Both the position numbers and the translations under genes were made by a program. Below, one piece after another: positions 11,135-23,205 of a stretch of 64,000 bases of DNA. This DNA comes from Filosporella fistucella. Its lineage: Eukaryota; Ascomycota; Leotiomycetes; Helotiales. Every line of letters starts with the position of its first letter. Positions within the stretch are counted from its first letter, which is position 1. The stretch is taken from the NCBI GenBank assembly GCA_030077755.1, contig JAQJZZ010000012.1, positions 1,178,001-1,242,000 on the forward strand, in the 5' to 3' direction. The notes under the pieces were generated by a model. That model made no database searches. It was not told where the DNA came from and saw only the letters and a program-made list of their open reading frames with translations.

Positions 11135-12349
11135 ATGGCAACCAAATCACCAAGAATAGCCATTCTCGGGGCGGGCCCTGCTGGCCTCACAATCGCATCT
11201 CTTCTCACCAAGAATTCCATCCCATATACCATCTTCGAGCTTCGCCCTCGACCCTCTCCGTCCTTCATCTCTGAACCCTCTGGATCCCTCGACCTGCACG
11301 AAGAATCAGGGTTGAAAGCCCTCGAAGCCTGTGGACTTATGCCGAAATTCCATGCTCTCACCTCTGACACCACGGAAGATAATGTCATCGCAGACAAGAT
11401 GGCAAATGTGCGGTGGGCAGATAATGGTATGGGAGGAAATAGACCAGAGATTGCTCGGAACAGCCTTACGAATCTGTTGTTACAATCGATTCCAGATGGA
11501 AACATCAGATGGGAACACAAGATTCGTTCTATCACATCTGCAGGCTCTGACTGGCGCCTGCAGTTCTCGCACAACAATGCCACGGATTCTGAAGACTTTG
11601 ATCTCATCATTGGCGCAGATGGTGCATGGTCGAAAGCTCGTGCAGCGATCACCACCACAAAACCCTACTTCAGCAGTATCAACTGCATAACCCTCACCAT
11701 TCCACATATATCTACTCGTGCCCCGCACCTCGCAAAACTGATCGGAACAGGCTCATACTCGGCCACTGGAGATCGCAAGGGCGTCATGGCACAGCGTGGA
11801 TCAATGGACTCAGCACGCCTTTACCTGATGCTACAATCAGACTCCGAATCATGGTTGAAAGACGAAAGAATCGCTGGTGCCGGTGCCGCGGAGCTGAAAT
11901 CGAAACTCCTTGGAGACGAAAATATATTCTCTACCTGGGGCGACAAATTGAAAGATCTGATATCTACCGCTTGCGACTGTGAGCTGGAGGCAGGAAACGA
12001 AATCAGTGCCACTCCGCTCTATATGCTCAAGCCCGGCTTCAAATGGGAACATGTCCCGGGTATAACTTTGGTGGGAGACGCGGCACATCTGATGACTCCT
12101 TTTGCAGGAGAGGGAGTCAATTGCGCCATGCTGGATTCTCTGGAATTAGCTGAGAATATAATCAGTGCTATACAATCCTCTAGAGATTTGGACAAAGCAG
12201 TGGCGGGGTACGAGGAGAAGATGTTTCCTCGTACAGCGGAAGTTGCCTCTGGAACATTGGATAATCTGCATATGATCTTTGAAGATGATGCTCCGAATGG
12301 ATTCGTGAGGTTTTTCGAGAGTCATAGTGGACCTCCTGAGGAGAGTTGA
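11135..12349 (+). CDS. FAD-dependent monooxygenase, TetX/PHBH type
   Basis: An uninterrupted 404-aa frame, without introns unlike most neighbours. It has GAGPAGL at residues 12-18 (dinucleotide binding), then FELRPRPSPS and a SGSLDLHEESGLKAL segment that matches the TetX-like group, DLIIGADGAWSKAR (the DG motif region), and GDAAHLMTPFAGEGVN near residue 313 (the second FAD motif). Such enzymes hydroxylate aromatic or polyketide substrates with NAD(P)H and O2. No transmembrane tail. No biosynthetic backbone gene lies nearby, so there is no cluster context for a substrate; roles in xenobiotic or secondary metabolism are both possible. Confidence 0.9.
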   Translation: MATKSPRIAILGAGPAGLTIASLLTKNSIPYTIFELRPRPSPSFISEPSGSLDLHEESGLKALEACGLMPKFHALTSDTTEDNVIADKMANVRWADNGMGGNRPEIARNSLTNLLLQSIPDGNIRWEHKIRSITSAGSDWRLQFSHNNATDSEDFDLIIGADGAWSKARAAITTTKPYFSSINCITLTIPHISTRAPHLAKLIGTGSYSATGDRKGVMAQRGSMDSARLYLMLQSDSESWLKDERIAGAGAAELKSKLLGDENIFSTWGDKLKDLISTACDCELEAGNEISATPLYMLKPGFKWEHVPGITLVGDAAHLMTPFAGEGVNCAMLDSLELAENIISAIQSSRDLDKAVAGYEEKMFPRTAEVASGTLDNLHMIFEDDAPNGFVRFFESHSGPPEES

Positions 12350-14096
12350 AAGTTATGTTTGGATGATATTGACTCTCGGCCTAAAGTGGAGGATGGATGG
12401 AATGTGAGTGTTAATTGAGAGGGAGAATAGACAGATGGTTAGGAAAATGGATTAGATATACCCAGCTCTTTAAATCACACCATAGATATAGTAAATAATA
12501 ATTTAGACAGCCTTCGAATTCCCTCTTACAGCTATTTTGAAGTTCGCAATTACTTCTTCTCTATTCTTCGGCGTTCGTGTATAAAATATATAATTTTAGA
12601 CTGTTGTCTTCTTCGCAATATTCCACTCTTACAATATAACTTATTCACACTCATAGCTCTCCCGTTTGATATTCATTTCAAAATCATTGCATCACAAACC
12701 CATGATCTTCAACCCGGAGTGGCACTCCGGCTAACCCCTGATAAGATAAAGGCATCCACTTTCACAGCACATCGGGTGTCTCAATTCGTTGCACAAGCAG
12801 TCTCTTGGCACGCAAATCAAGATTCCAGTTCTGGAACTTCAATGACTTCACCACAATAAGCAGAGAAGCGGAGTAGTCCAGGTCAAACCCCACGATGCAA
12901 TCATGCACCAAGCAATAGGATCCTCTTACATCTAATATTAAGAATTATTAATGCGGCTGATCCTTCAAAAGATTCCTAGTCATAATAATTTGTATGCTCG
13001 TAATACGATGCACCAAAATACTTGTTTCTGCACGCAGTTGCCTGCAGTGATTCATGTATCGTATCACCTGAGGATGCACGCACCCAATGGGAATGTTGGG
13101 AAGTTGAATGGACGGCGAAAGGCGATGCTCACAGAATCTGGGGAACATGGAAATCTCAATTTGCCTGTCTCTGTCTTTGTCTCTTGTCTCGGGCTTTCAG
13201 CTCGCTTGTGTGAGATCCCTGTACATTTGACGCCACACCATCGATCTGGATGTACTTCCCCTCATTTTGGAGATGCAAGGTGCATCGTACAGAATGCCGT
13301 AAGTTTTATTGTATTTCCCAAGGAGAGAGAAGTGGCAAGGAGTCATATGTTGTGTATTAATTGAATGTATTCTGTGTGAGGTTAAGTAGGTAGGTAGGTA
13401 TGATTGATATTAGGAGGCTATTAGTGAGCTGATATGGAAAGTCTCTGTTTGAAATTCAGACCTAAACTTGCCTAGCATGCATTTGAAGCTCAAGTGGATC
13501 TGGGCTGGAGCTCGCTCGAGCTTCCTCACCCTTTAACCTAGCTAGCTATAGCTCGTAGCGCTTGTTTGCCGTACGGACCAAACGGAGTAGAACCATGACG
13601 TTTACTGCCATTGTGTGTTTCGATGTCCAGATTGCATGGCCACAGTCCGATCGACTGATTCGAATCGGTGAGGCAACACTACAAACAGGCTCGCTCACAG
13701 AAACACCTGCTGGCCCGCTACGAGGCTCGTTAGAGTCGTTAGTCACAGAAAGACCCAGAGCAAGGGACTCATTTGCACTCAGCTAATTGGTGACGCCAGA
13801 CGTGTGGGACAAGCTGTGCAATGGATTGGCTGGGAAAAGCTGTTTAGTTGAACGTTTCCGCGTCATCTGGCAACTACCTCATGCAGATGAAGAAGGAAGG
13901 CATGGACCTGGACCTTGGAAGCTAGGTAAGAAGGAGCGAGAGGAGCTAAGAGCTAGAGGTATTCCCCTCATCATCTCCAGCTCGAGCTTCTCCTCTTCTT
14001 CTCTTCTCATTTACTCTTACAACAGTCCATCATCAACAGCTCCTTTGGATATCGAGAAACAGAATTCACTCACAGGAAAATATCAGTACCGCTAAT
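12350..14096. other. Long intergenic region before the opsin gene
   Basis: About 1.75 kb. It includes runs such as (TAGG)n at 13387-13400 and AGCT-rich sequence near 13527-13555, then a CT-rich stretch at 13975-14040 (CTCATCATCTCC..) that looks like the leader of the opsin gene. Open frames at 12951-13364 and 13562-14095 show no family signal. Confidence 0.55.
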
Positions 14097-15114
14097 ATGA
14101 TTGATCCTCAACAAGCCATCGATGCTTTCAAGCACAAGACCTCGAATCTGTTGGTACCGACCTCGTCGTCCAGCCCATCTGTTTCTCCCATTCCTACTGT
14201 GATTCCCAACCTTCCTCACTATGAGAGAGTTGGTGAGAGTGGAACCAAGACCCTCTGGGTATGTTTACCTGCCATTGAAGCTCCCCTCACCTATAAACCA
14301 AAGCTAAAGTTCCCAGGTCGTCTTCGTCATCATGCTTCTCTCCACATTTGCATTCATTGCCATGGCATTCCGCGTACCAGTGGTAAGTAAACAAACACTT
14401 CAATCCAGACCATAGCTAATTTCTCAGCAAAAACGTCTCTTCCACGTCCTGACTGCTTTCATCACAACCTTTGCAGCCATCTCCTACTTCGCCATGGCAA
14501 CTGGTGACGGAAACAGCTACGCCCACATCATTGTGAAGGAGACTCACAAGCACGTCCCAGATACCGTCGAGCACGTCTTCCGTCAAGTCTTCTGGGCTCG
14601 ATATGTCGACTGGTCCGTCACCACTCCACTTTTGCTCCTCGATCTCGCTTTCTTGGCTGGAATGAACGGAGCCAACATCCTCGTTGTCATCGTTGCCGAC
14701 TTGATCATGGTTCTCCTCGGTCTCTTCGCTGCTTTTGGACACTCTGATGGTCAGAAATGGGGATACTATACTATTGCATGCATCGCTTACCTAGTCATTG
14801 TCTACCAACTTGTGGTTCCAGGTCGCAGAGCTGTTATGGCCAAAGATGGAGCCACCGGCAAGCTCTTTGCTTCCATTGGAGGCTTCACTCTTATTCTCTG
14901 GACTTTGTACCCAATTGTCTGGGGTATCGGAGATGGAGCTCGCAAGTGGTCTGTCGATGCTGAGATCATTGCCTATGCCATTCTTGACGTTCTTGCCAAG
15001 CCAGTCTTCGGATTCTGGCTCTTGTTCGCTCACCGAAATGCCCCTTCCTTGGAGGGATTCTGGAGCCACGGATTGGGCAGTGAGGGTTCATTGAGAGTTG
15101 GCGATGATGAGTAA
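14097..15114 (+). CDS. Microbial-type rhodopsin (CarO/Mac-like proton pump)
   Basis: Exons 14097-14258, 14317-14382 and 14428-15114; both introns are phase 0 and the product is 304 aa with seven hydrophobic helices. All residues that define a light-driven proton pump can be read by alignment to bacteriorhodopsin: RYVDW (acceptor Asp85), TTPLLLLDLAF (Thr89/Asp96 donor), IGDG and the Glu in SVDAE (release group), LDV (Asp212) and AKPVFGF (retinal Schiff-base Lys216). The cytoplasmic donor is Asp, as in Leptosphaeria Mac. The N-terminal 40 residues are Ser/Pro-rich and extracellular. No carotenoid genes are adjacent. Expected role: plasma-membrane proton transport or light response. Confidence 0.95.
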
Positions 15115-16559
15115 ATTACTCAACATCAACATGACAATGCAAACACCACGAATTAAAGGTGTTAGACAAGATGCCGCTGAATTCTTGGTCTAGATTTAGG
15201 TGGGAGTGGAAGGCGGAAATGGGAGATGACTACGGATATGTTGCAGACATGGGATTTCTTTGCACGACATGTATCGTGCCTCGTACTTGACTACTGGCTG
15301 GTGTACAATACCTCCCTTTTTGCTTTTGCAAAAGCGTGCATTAGGTAGCATTAATGAATTGATCTGGAGTTTGATTTTACTCTCATATTTTGATAGTGAA
15401 TATTGCGTGTGAATTTCAAGTTACAGAGTTGGATGAAATATCCAATTATGAAGAAGGAAGATATAAAAGGAAATATCCCTGTTGTTAATTTCCTCTGGCT
15501 TAATGATGAAAATATCCATCTATGCCACAAATTATTCTACCTGGAATTACCGTTGTTCCTCTGCATTTCGACTTGAGAATGTGAACTATGACTTCAGCTT
15601 TAACGTCGTGCACTTCACGCGCGTAACGTGCTTGACGCACACCACATTGTATAAAGAATATCGATCAATCAGGTAGCAAAGCATATTTACAAAGATATGA
15701 AGTAAAAGGGGAGAATGAATATGAGTACCCTTTCTCAAGAAGTGGTATAAATTATCCATATCATGGTAGGAGATGTGGTAAATCTGATATTTGTAAGCCT
15801 AACTTCCTCATCCCGTTGACCTTTTTCGTATAACTATATTTCAATTCACTTCTACTTTCAGCTTTAGACCAGCCAATAGGGTAAGCTTTTTGATATATGA
15901 ATCTATATCCAACCACCTTTGTATAGATAGGGCCATCTATCTATCTTCTATACACATTTCTTGTCTGACAAGCCAGATCATACTGTTTCATCGCCTCCTA
16001 CCCTGCCTCCACCCCTTATTTCCCTAACATGAAGGCTTTCATTGCCTCTTTCACAGCTGCTTCCCTCCCGATCTCTTTCTTGTAGTGCAACCCCCGTTTT
16101 ATCCCAAGCGGGATCAAAAAGCCTATTCCAAATGCTGAACAAAAACGCCGTCCCATGCAAATGCAGATTTTTAAAGACAATGCTACCCTCCTGAGCGTAA
16201 CTATATGCAAAAAGAAAAATGTTTGTATCCAGGACCAGTTCTTATTTATGTGAGTTGAGATTCGATCGTTCTTCCCCTAAAATGGGGAGATTTTGTGCTT
16301 GCGTGAGCGGCGCGTTGATTGCCGTTCCAGCGCAAAAGTTGAAGGTCGAGAGATGGGTCGGTAGGAAGCTCTTCATTCGCTGAGCGGTCGTGGGAGAATC
16401 GGAGCTCGCACCGGCCGTAGTGATGACTAGAACTGCTGAGAGCCATGGCTCGTCGAGCAAAAGCTAACTAACTCATCGATAAAACGCAGCGCATTTCCCT
16501 CCATCATCTCTCCCTCACCGCTTAAAGACAACTTCAACGTATTCTTTCGAAACTTCGAG
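15115..16559. other. Convergent intergenic region
   Basis: About 1.4 kb between the opsin end and the ACT-protein end. No gene recognised; short frames at 15482-15676 and 15978-16460 have no family signal. Confidence 0.55.
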
Positions 16560-17798
16560 TCATGCCTCTTTCTCCAACGAAGGCAATAAACACTCCAAAG
16601 CCCTCGCACTACCCTCGCTACTCAGAATAACTGCACCTGCTCGTGCCGTACTCAAATAGCTCAATTCTCCCTCCCCTTGCTCTCCCCACACTCCATTTGC
16701 GTTTCCATCCCCATTACTAACATCCCTCCTCATCTCATCCACCAATTTCCCTGCTACGCCACATACGATACCAGTACTACCTTCAGGGACATCCACCAAA
16801 TCCAGGAAGATTGGTACTAAATCGCCTTCGGTATCACCAGCGATACTGTTGCCGAAAAGCCAGAGGAGAGTTTTGTCGATCAGAAGCGAGGGAGCGTCAT
16901 CTTGGGCGAGGGTTAAGGAAAGGAAGCGTGGTTGTGAGGTCAAGGCCGAGATTAGAGCTAAGTAGAGTGCGGGATCCAGACTAGAGAGCCAAGTCGGTGA
17001 TTGTTGAGAGTGGCCATTTGAATGAGGATACGAGGAAGGGTATGAAGTAGAGAGAATTTCCTTGCCGGTGCATTGGACGAGGTGTAAACCGGGAACTATG
17101 AAGGGTAGAACATCACGCTTCTTGAGTTGGGCGAATGTGCGGATTTGTAGTTCAGCAACGTTGGATGGAGGAGGCGTAGATGGTGGATCAGACGAGGTAC
17201 TAGGTAATCGAGAGTGAGAAGGTGTTTGAGGAGCGACATAAGCAGATTCTGTTGCTGAAAACTCGAAGCCACGAGCTAGAAGTAGAGAACCGACTGTTGC
17301 TCTGTCTTTCGAAGGCACCAGAATAAAATCGGTGTAATAGGTTGTGATGAAGAAAATTGGTATTCCAGCCATGGCAAGTGGAGCCGTCAAATCCATTACT
17401 CGCTGTCCTGCCTCCATACCTGCTGACGAAACACTAAAGACATGGTAAGTGTCTTTTGAGATTTGGACCTGCGCCGCAGATGTAGCTGGGAGGCGAGCGA
17501 TGACTGGAGCAAAAACATTTTGAGCCCAAGACGTATGACAGACGACACTACATTCGATGGGTGTGACAGATATGTTTAGGAAACCATGCTTATTGTCTAT
17601 CGAGAGACCTTCAAGAAGCGCATCTGGGTCGGAGGGATTGGAAGAGGTAGCACCACCATGAGGTAGGAGAATGCGAAGGATAGGTTGAAGTAAAGAGGAG
17701 TAGAGGTCTAGTGGAATATGTATGAGGCTGAATTGACCCTCCTGTGTGCCGTTAGTGGTGCTAAGGAGGATAGGACAGATTTTGATGTTGAAGGACAT
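16560..17798 (-). CDS. ACT-domain protein, CASTOR/GATS-like
   Basis: A single-exon 412-aa protein. The N-terminal third (ICPILLS, FSLIHIPLDLY, DPDALLEGLSIDNKHGFLNISVTPIECSVV region) is followed by an ACT-type segment, YHVFSVSSAGMEAGQRVMDL then APLAMAGIPIFFITTYYTDFILVP; the FFITTYYTDFILVP strand is the hallmark of the CASTOR ACT domain. After a Pro/Ser linker a second alpha/beta half ends in a C-terminal helix. In animals CASTOR1 binds arginine and controls GATOR2-TORC1; fungal relatives exist but their ligand is not established. No signal peptide or membrane segment. Part of the C-terminal half (SNGDGNANGVWGEQGEGE) is low complexity. Confidence 0.75.
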   Translation of the reverse strand: MSFNIKICPILLSTTNGTQEGQFSLIHIPLDLYSSLLQPILRILLPHGGATSSNPSDPDALLEGLSIDNKHGFLNISVTPIECSVVCHTSWAQNVFAPVIARLPATSAAQVQISKDTYHVFSVSSAGMEAGQRVMDLTAPLAMAGIPIFFITTYYTDFILVPSKDRATVGSLLLARGFEFSATESAYVAPQTPSHSRLPSTSSDPPSTPPPSNVAELQIRTFAQLKKRDVLPFIVPGLHLVQCTGKEILSTSYPSSYPHSNGHSQQSPTWLSSLDPALYLALISALTSQPRFLSLTLAQDDAPSLLIDKTLLWLFGNSIAGDTEGDLVPIFLDLVDVPEGSTGIVCGVAGKLVDEMRRDVSNGDGNANGVWGEQGEGELSYLSTARAGAVILSSEGSARALECLLPSLEKEA

Positions 17799-20700
17799 AA
17801 GTGAGATGTCCCCATTTGTGGGAGAGAGGCGTGGTATATGGGATTGGATGGAGATGAGACATTGGGAGTAGAAATAGTATCACCCATCACGAGGACAAAT
17901 CAAACAGGAAGTACACTTGATCATAGCCTTGTTTGGGAAGAAAGTGACTCTGTATCTGCTGGATTTGACGGAGTGACTGGATCATTGCTGGAAAGATAGC
18001 TGACTTGACTATCCGTATAATTCTCCAGTCCACATCATACTCAAACGTAAAGTCTAGAAGAAAACAGGAAAAACAGAGGGAAGACTCTTACAATGAAGGA
18101 TATTTGTGCATTCATGATGTTCTCTCTTCCCAAATCGGCTTCCTTCCGGGTTAAATGACCAGGGTGGTATGCAGCTTGACCCTATTTCGTAGCAGTGCCT
18201 TGCAGCCACCCGATTCCAGTCGGCCACTAGATTGCGCAAGAGTCGATTTAATTGTTCCTTCACTGACCAAAGCAGATCGTTGGGAAACAGGACAGCGGGA
18301 TGGTGCTTGTGAATGGCGAAGTTTCTTTTCTACAAGTTCGCGGCGGGAGCGTGGGGACGAGATGAAGGAAAGTAATGGGTGAGATGAACGGGCTGGATGG
18401 TTCTTTCCCCCTCTCCTCTCTGTTGCTTGTTGTCCGCAGCGGGGTAATAATGCGATGCGATCTCAACAAAATGGGGGGTGTTTTTTCTCAGCTGATCGAC
18501 TGACTGATGGGATGCCCCAGGTCGAGGGTGCAGCGCGTCGGATTGGAACAATTCCAGTCACAACTCGCTCTCTTACTCCCACTTCCCCACGCGCATCCGC
18601 ATCCGCACAGCCAATTTCTTGCTTCAGCGGCAAGGGAGTAGTAGCAAGAGCAAGAGTAGAGCAATCTCAGCAGTAGTCTTGATTCGAAATCAAGGCAGTG
18701 TAAGAAGAGGAAGAGAAAGCAGGCCAGAGGAGGAGGGGCAGATGCCTTCGGTCTCAACTGAGCTTGTTTCGGGAGATCTCTTTTCCTCAACGAGGTCGAC
18801 GCAACAGGATGGGGGTTGGCTGAACTCTTTATGAAATGGACCTGGCAATACAGACGAGTCCTTGAGGGTTCGAGGATGCGCCTTGCCAGATACTGTGCGT
18901 CGTGCAGGAAAGAGTCTAAAGGCTGCGTTTCTGAGCAAGCCACCAGTGTGGGGGGTTTGCTGGATGTCTAGAAGTATGTCTGGTTGCAGAGGAGAGAACC
19001 TGGAAGAGACGCCGTGGCTGGGATCGCGGGGAAGGACGAGAGGGTGTCAGGGAAAACTGTAGGTGGGTTTGAAGAGAGGAGAGATGGTGTGGGAGGTTTC
19101 GGTTGTAAGTAAAGGACGTGAAGGGTAGTATGGGAAAGATGTGCAAGAATTGAGGTCAGAATGCAAAGATGAGGTGAAAAGAAAGACAGAAAGAGAGAGA
19201 GGAAGAAGTCAAGTCGAGGTTGTTGTGTTGTAAAAGAGAAATTGTGATAGTGGGGAAGTTTTGTTATCAGTGAATCGTCCGTCTCACCAGATTAGTTTAG
19301 CACCCGAGGGCGAGGACCCTCGAGTGCCCCTCTGCCCCTCTGTCCCCCCTCTACTCTCTTCCACCCTCGTCTCGCCTCTCTCCTCTCCTTTCCACCGTCA
19401 CACTCGCCTCACCAACTCTACCTACCTTACTTCACGCATCTCACGATCATGCATCAACAATGGAATGATGCACAAACATGTACCTTATGTTCTTCAACGG
19501 CCAACGGGCAAAGTAGGGCAGAAAATGGCAATTCAATCGCCAAACGCGGGTGTTTCCGCAGGCAACACATCATCACGACAGCAAGTTGAGTTCAATATAG
19601 TGCTGCAGAGCTGAGTAGCGCAATACACAACACCAGTGGACCACCTGCACTCAAGCCTTAAGCTCACCACAAGCTGAACGAGTAACGAGTACCTATTGCA
19701 TGCCCTACCAACTGTTCGCCCCTCTTAAACTGCCAACTCCTGCCACTAGGGTACTGCCACTACCACCACTCTATCAATGCACTCCACCTCGCTGCAGTGC
19801 ACAATTACTCGCAGCAAAAGACAGGTCCTCACACGTTTTCATACCCAGAGTCCAGCCTCGCCAGCTCCATTGCATCTGGTTATTCGCGGCCCAGAGCCAA
19901 CAATCTGTGGGGCAACACACCCTCACACCCAAATCCGGAATCGGGGTCCACTGTCCAGAGAGTGGGAGAGTGGGATGTCTGCATATAGTACTCCGAGCTC
20001 TAAGGAAATTTACCGTCGACAAAAGCGCTTGGCTTCAATGCATTGCCAGCCGGAGTTACCTCGCACTTTCGCAGACAAGCACGTCCGACTTTCGTGGCAG
20101 GAGGAGATGGGTCAAGCACATGCGAGATGATAACATGCCGAGAGCCTTTGGAGACACTACCTTATCGCGGGAATAGATGATGGGAACATGCGTGTGTTGT
20201 GTATGTTATGACGTAAATGGGGGGGTTTTTTTTTCGAGGGAATAATTAATTTGTAGATGGGTTGCAATGGAGGGGCAGCAGGGGCTCACTTGAAGGAATA
20301 TTGGTTGGCTTATTCATCTTACGACGAGCCGAGTGGCCCCTCACTCGTGATATCGACCGTGGGGTGGTGAGGGAAGTATCTACGAGGTATAGGGTGATTT
20401 CCAACTGATATCACGATTTCTGGAAAGGAATACCAGCTGAGATATCCTGGACTTTTGAAAAGAATTCAGTTCGAGTACTGATTTTGGGCTCATGACACTA
20501 CAAGTACATCTCGGCATATAAATCGGTAAGAATTCCTTCGTGATTTTCCGCATGCTCAACTTTCATGTTCCGTTCAGATCCATGAAACCACCTTTATTGT
20601 CCCATTATATTATGTCAGCTATACTTTGGGGACTCTAGGCCAGTTCTTAAAGAGTTAGTCTTAGAAGAAGAATATTACATATTCGTAGAGTAAATAGAGG

Positions 20701-20818
20701 CAGGTTGTGTCGCATATGCGAAAATGGGGGATGTTAGCCACAACATGAAACCTTAGAAGACATCCATATATTAACTAAAGTCGGCCGTATATATCCAATC
20801 TTGCAATTTATAAACATC
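17799..20818. other. 3-kb gene-free region with flipped strand polarity
   Basis: No supportable gene in 3 kb. From about 18640 to 19260 the plus strand is strongly purine-rich; from about 19320 to 19460 it turns strongly pyrimidine-rich (CCTCTGCCCCTCTGTCC). CT-rich coding-strand leaders are usual just upstream of fungal start sites, so the pattern fits a promoter for the minus-strand ACT gene and possibly a plus-strand, perhaps non-coding, transcript. A GGGGGGGTTTTTTTT run lies at 20220-20235. Open frames such as 19700-20176 look random. Confidence 0.5.
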
Positions 20819-22906
20819 TCACTTCGCAGAGAACATACTAAACTTTCCCGTACAATCCATCACTAGCTCCTCCTTTTCCAATCTCTCACCCTGAGCATTT
20901 CCTATCCTCCTCACCTCTGGCACAACCACTAAGCCCATCCTCCCGCCTCGAAGAGACGATTCTTTACTTCTCACAGGCTCTTGACCCGAATCAGACATGA
21001 CGAGGAAGAATCGGCATCTTTGTTGCGAGACTTCTAATTGCAGCCTTGCTGCTTTCTTGACCAGGTCTCGCACTCGCTGCTTCTCACTACCACCCACTTG
21101 TGCGACTCTCCCCAACTCCTGGGACATATCATCAGAAGCATCTGCCAGAGCAGATTCGTACTGCCGTTTTACGTTGTAGAAGGCTTCACCTTCCATCAGA
21201 GGAGCCGATGTGGCCTCGATGCATTTCTTCATGAGTTCGTATCTCCATTTCTCTGCTTCCTTTGTAGGCTTAGGCATCAAACTCCTTCCAGCTATTCAGG
21301 TCAGACATACTCCTAATGCTGTTTCTTTGATATGGTGACACTTACCTTGCCCAAACGTATTCACCCACTCCGACTCAAACTTCCTGCCTTCATTTCCCAA
21401 TATCCGGAACGGTGTACAAAATATATTCTCGTATAGCACGACCCAAAGGGTATTCTGGATGATAAATTGCTTCATCTCCCGTTTATTCGTAGCACTCTGT
21501 AACTGGTACTCTCTGAATGGCCAGCTTGTCTCAAGTCCCCTCTCCCACGTTGTACGCGCAAGATCATCAATCTCGGTGCTGATATCTTGGAAGCGCTGGG
21601 CAACTTCGTGGTCACTCATGGCCTTGAAGTGGTCTCTCTTCACCAAGGCCCCTTTAAGTTGTTCCACGGTCCCTTGTAATATCCGAATTTCTCTCACCTT
21701 TTCAGCTTCGAGAATTTGTTTCACTCTGGCCAGCTCGCTTTCGTGCGAAGTCTCAAGGGCGAGTATTCGGTCATCCCTCTCTTGCAGATTCCGATCAGAT
21801 TCAGACCGTATAGAATTGATTTCTTCCCTTAAATCATATTCCATTCGTTGCTTGCTATTCTCTAAGTCCCACATCTCTTTCTTGTGCCGTTGGTCCCTCA
21901 GATGGATTTCACCATCGTAGCGAATCCGGATCTGGCGCTTTTCCTCCTCGTTCTCAGCGCTGATGTTTCCAATCTTTTCCTCGTAACGATCTATGGCATG
22001 TTGATTTGTGTTCTTCCAAAGACGAATTTCACCATTCAATTTTTCCGACTTCGCCTTGTGACTTTGCTGGAGTTTTTCAATTGCATCTTTCTGCTGTCGT
22101 TCCAGTGCAAGAAGTTCTTCTTCCTGTTTTCTGTTAGTTCCCTCAAGAAATCCGTTTTCTTTTAATAGTTTCTTTTCTGTGTCTTGAAGTTTCTCATTTT
22201 GCTGGAACAGATGATCTCGATCTTTCCGCAACTCTTCGAAACTTTTTTCCATACCCGTGAACGTCGTCTCTAGATCAAATGTACCACGTAAAACTTCTCC
22301 ATAAGCTTTCGTAAGGCTTCGAATTGCCATCTCAACATCTCCTAGCGTGATATTGCTAGTAATGTCTCTCTCATATTGAAAATCTGGATGTTCATGTTTT
22401 ACATGCAGTAGAGCTCTGTATATCTTTCTCAACGCTGCAGTTGCTTCATCCAAACCTTCATCGTCTGAGACTTCAGGTGGCCCTGATGGCTCAGTGTCAT
22501 CATAGAATGTCGTCTGCTCTTTGGGGCCCTTTGGCCGAGGGAACCTTTGGCTGTGTCGTTCTGAACCAACGTCATGGGAGTTTTGTCTATTGGATGCTTG
22601 CCCCTCGGGAGGTTGCCTGAGTTCTTTTGATTGTGATTTTTTGGACCCTTTCTTTGCTGATAGGGATTGCTGATTGTTGGGTGGGCCTTTGGTTAGAGTA
22701 TTGTGAGCCCCTCCACCGCCTGAGTTCACACGTCCACTTCCCTCTGCTTGTGCTTGTCGTGAAGACTGTTCGGATTTCTTCCCATTGTGCATCGCTGAAT
22801 GTGAAGCTGAAACGGCAGCCGGATTTGCTGGTTCATTTCTTTCATGGTTGGGACGAGGCTTGTCGCGACTAAACAATCTTTCCACTTTGTCGATGCCCTT
22901 GCCCAA
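20819..22906 (-). CDS. Coiled-coil protein, 677 aa, divergent from Hsp70-like gene
   Basis: Exons 22906-21346 and 21291-20819; the 54-base intron (GTAAGT..CTGAC..ATAG) is phase 1. The N-terminus (MGKGIDKVERLFSRDK) is basic; residues to about 140 are Ser/Gln/Asn/Pro-rich and probably disordered, with an acidic patch (YDDTEPSGPPEVSDDEGLD). A predicted helical domain (ATAALRKIYRALLHVKHEH) is followed by a long coiled coil, about 190-430, full of Glu/Lys/Gln heptads. A C-terminal globular part begins near residue 440 (WERGLETSWPFREYQLQS) and has a helix-rich tail. I do not recognise a named domain. It shares a promoter of about 300 bp with the ATPase gene at 23206, suggesting co-expression. No signal peptide. 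Confidence 0.8.
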
Positions 22907-23205
22907 CCGACTAGAAATTGTGAGAAACTTTAAAATTCGACTGAAGAGATCTCACTCACTTCATGTTGAAGGCTTCCAGAGGTTACCATAGGTGACAGTG
23001 CTCCTACGAAAGGACTGCGAGGAGAGATGCAGTGATAGCAAGATCGTGCAGGTCTCAAGCACGGACCTTACGAGTGATGAGGCTGAGGCTGAGAAAAACG
23101 CCCTCGAAGAGAAAGCCCCTCACGGATTCCCTCTTAATTACATGTCTCTCCGCTTCGTTTTCAATATATTCTCCTTCTCCCAACTCCCAACATCATCTCT
23201 GCGAA
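22907..23205. promoter_or_regulatory. Bidirectional promoter, coiled-coil/Hsp70-like pair
   Basis: The 299-base space between two divergent start codons. A CT-rich leader (ATTCTCCTTCTCCCAACTC) precedes the plus-strand ATG at 23206. No specific operator recognised. Confidence 0.6.

Noticed and set aside
11095..11658. 187-codon minus-strand frame
   Set aside because: Antisense to the intact FAD monooxygenase, whose motifs fix the plus strand as coding.
13640..13700. tRNA-like B-box (GATTCGAATC)
   Set aside because: No matching A box, acceptor stem or cloverleaf could be drawn around it.
19700..20176. 158-codon plus-strand protein
   Set aside because: Composition looks random, overlaps other frames of similar length and has no family signal.
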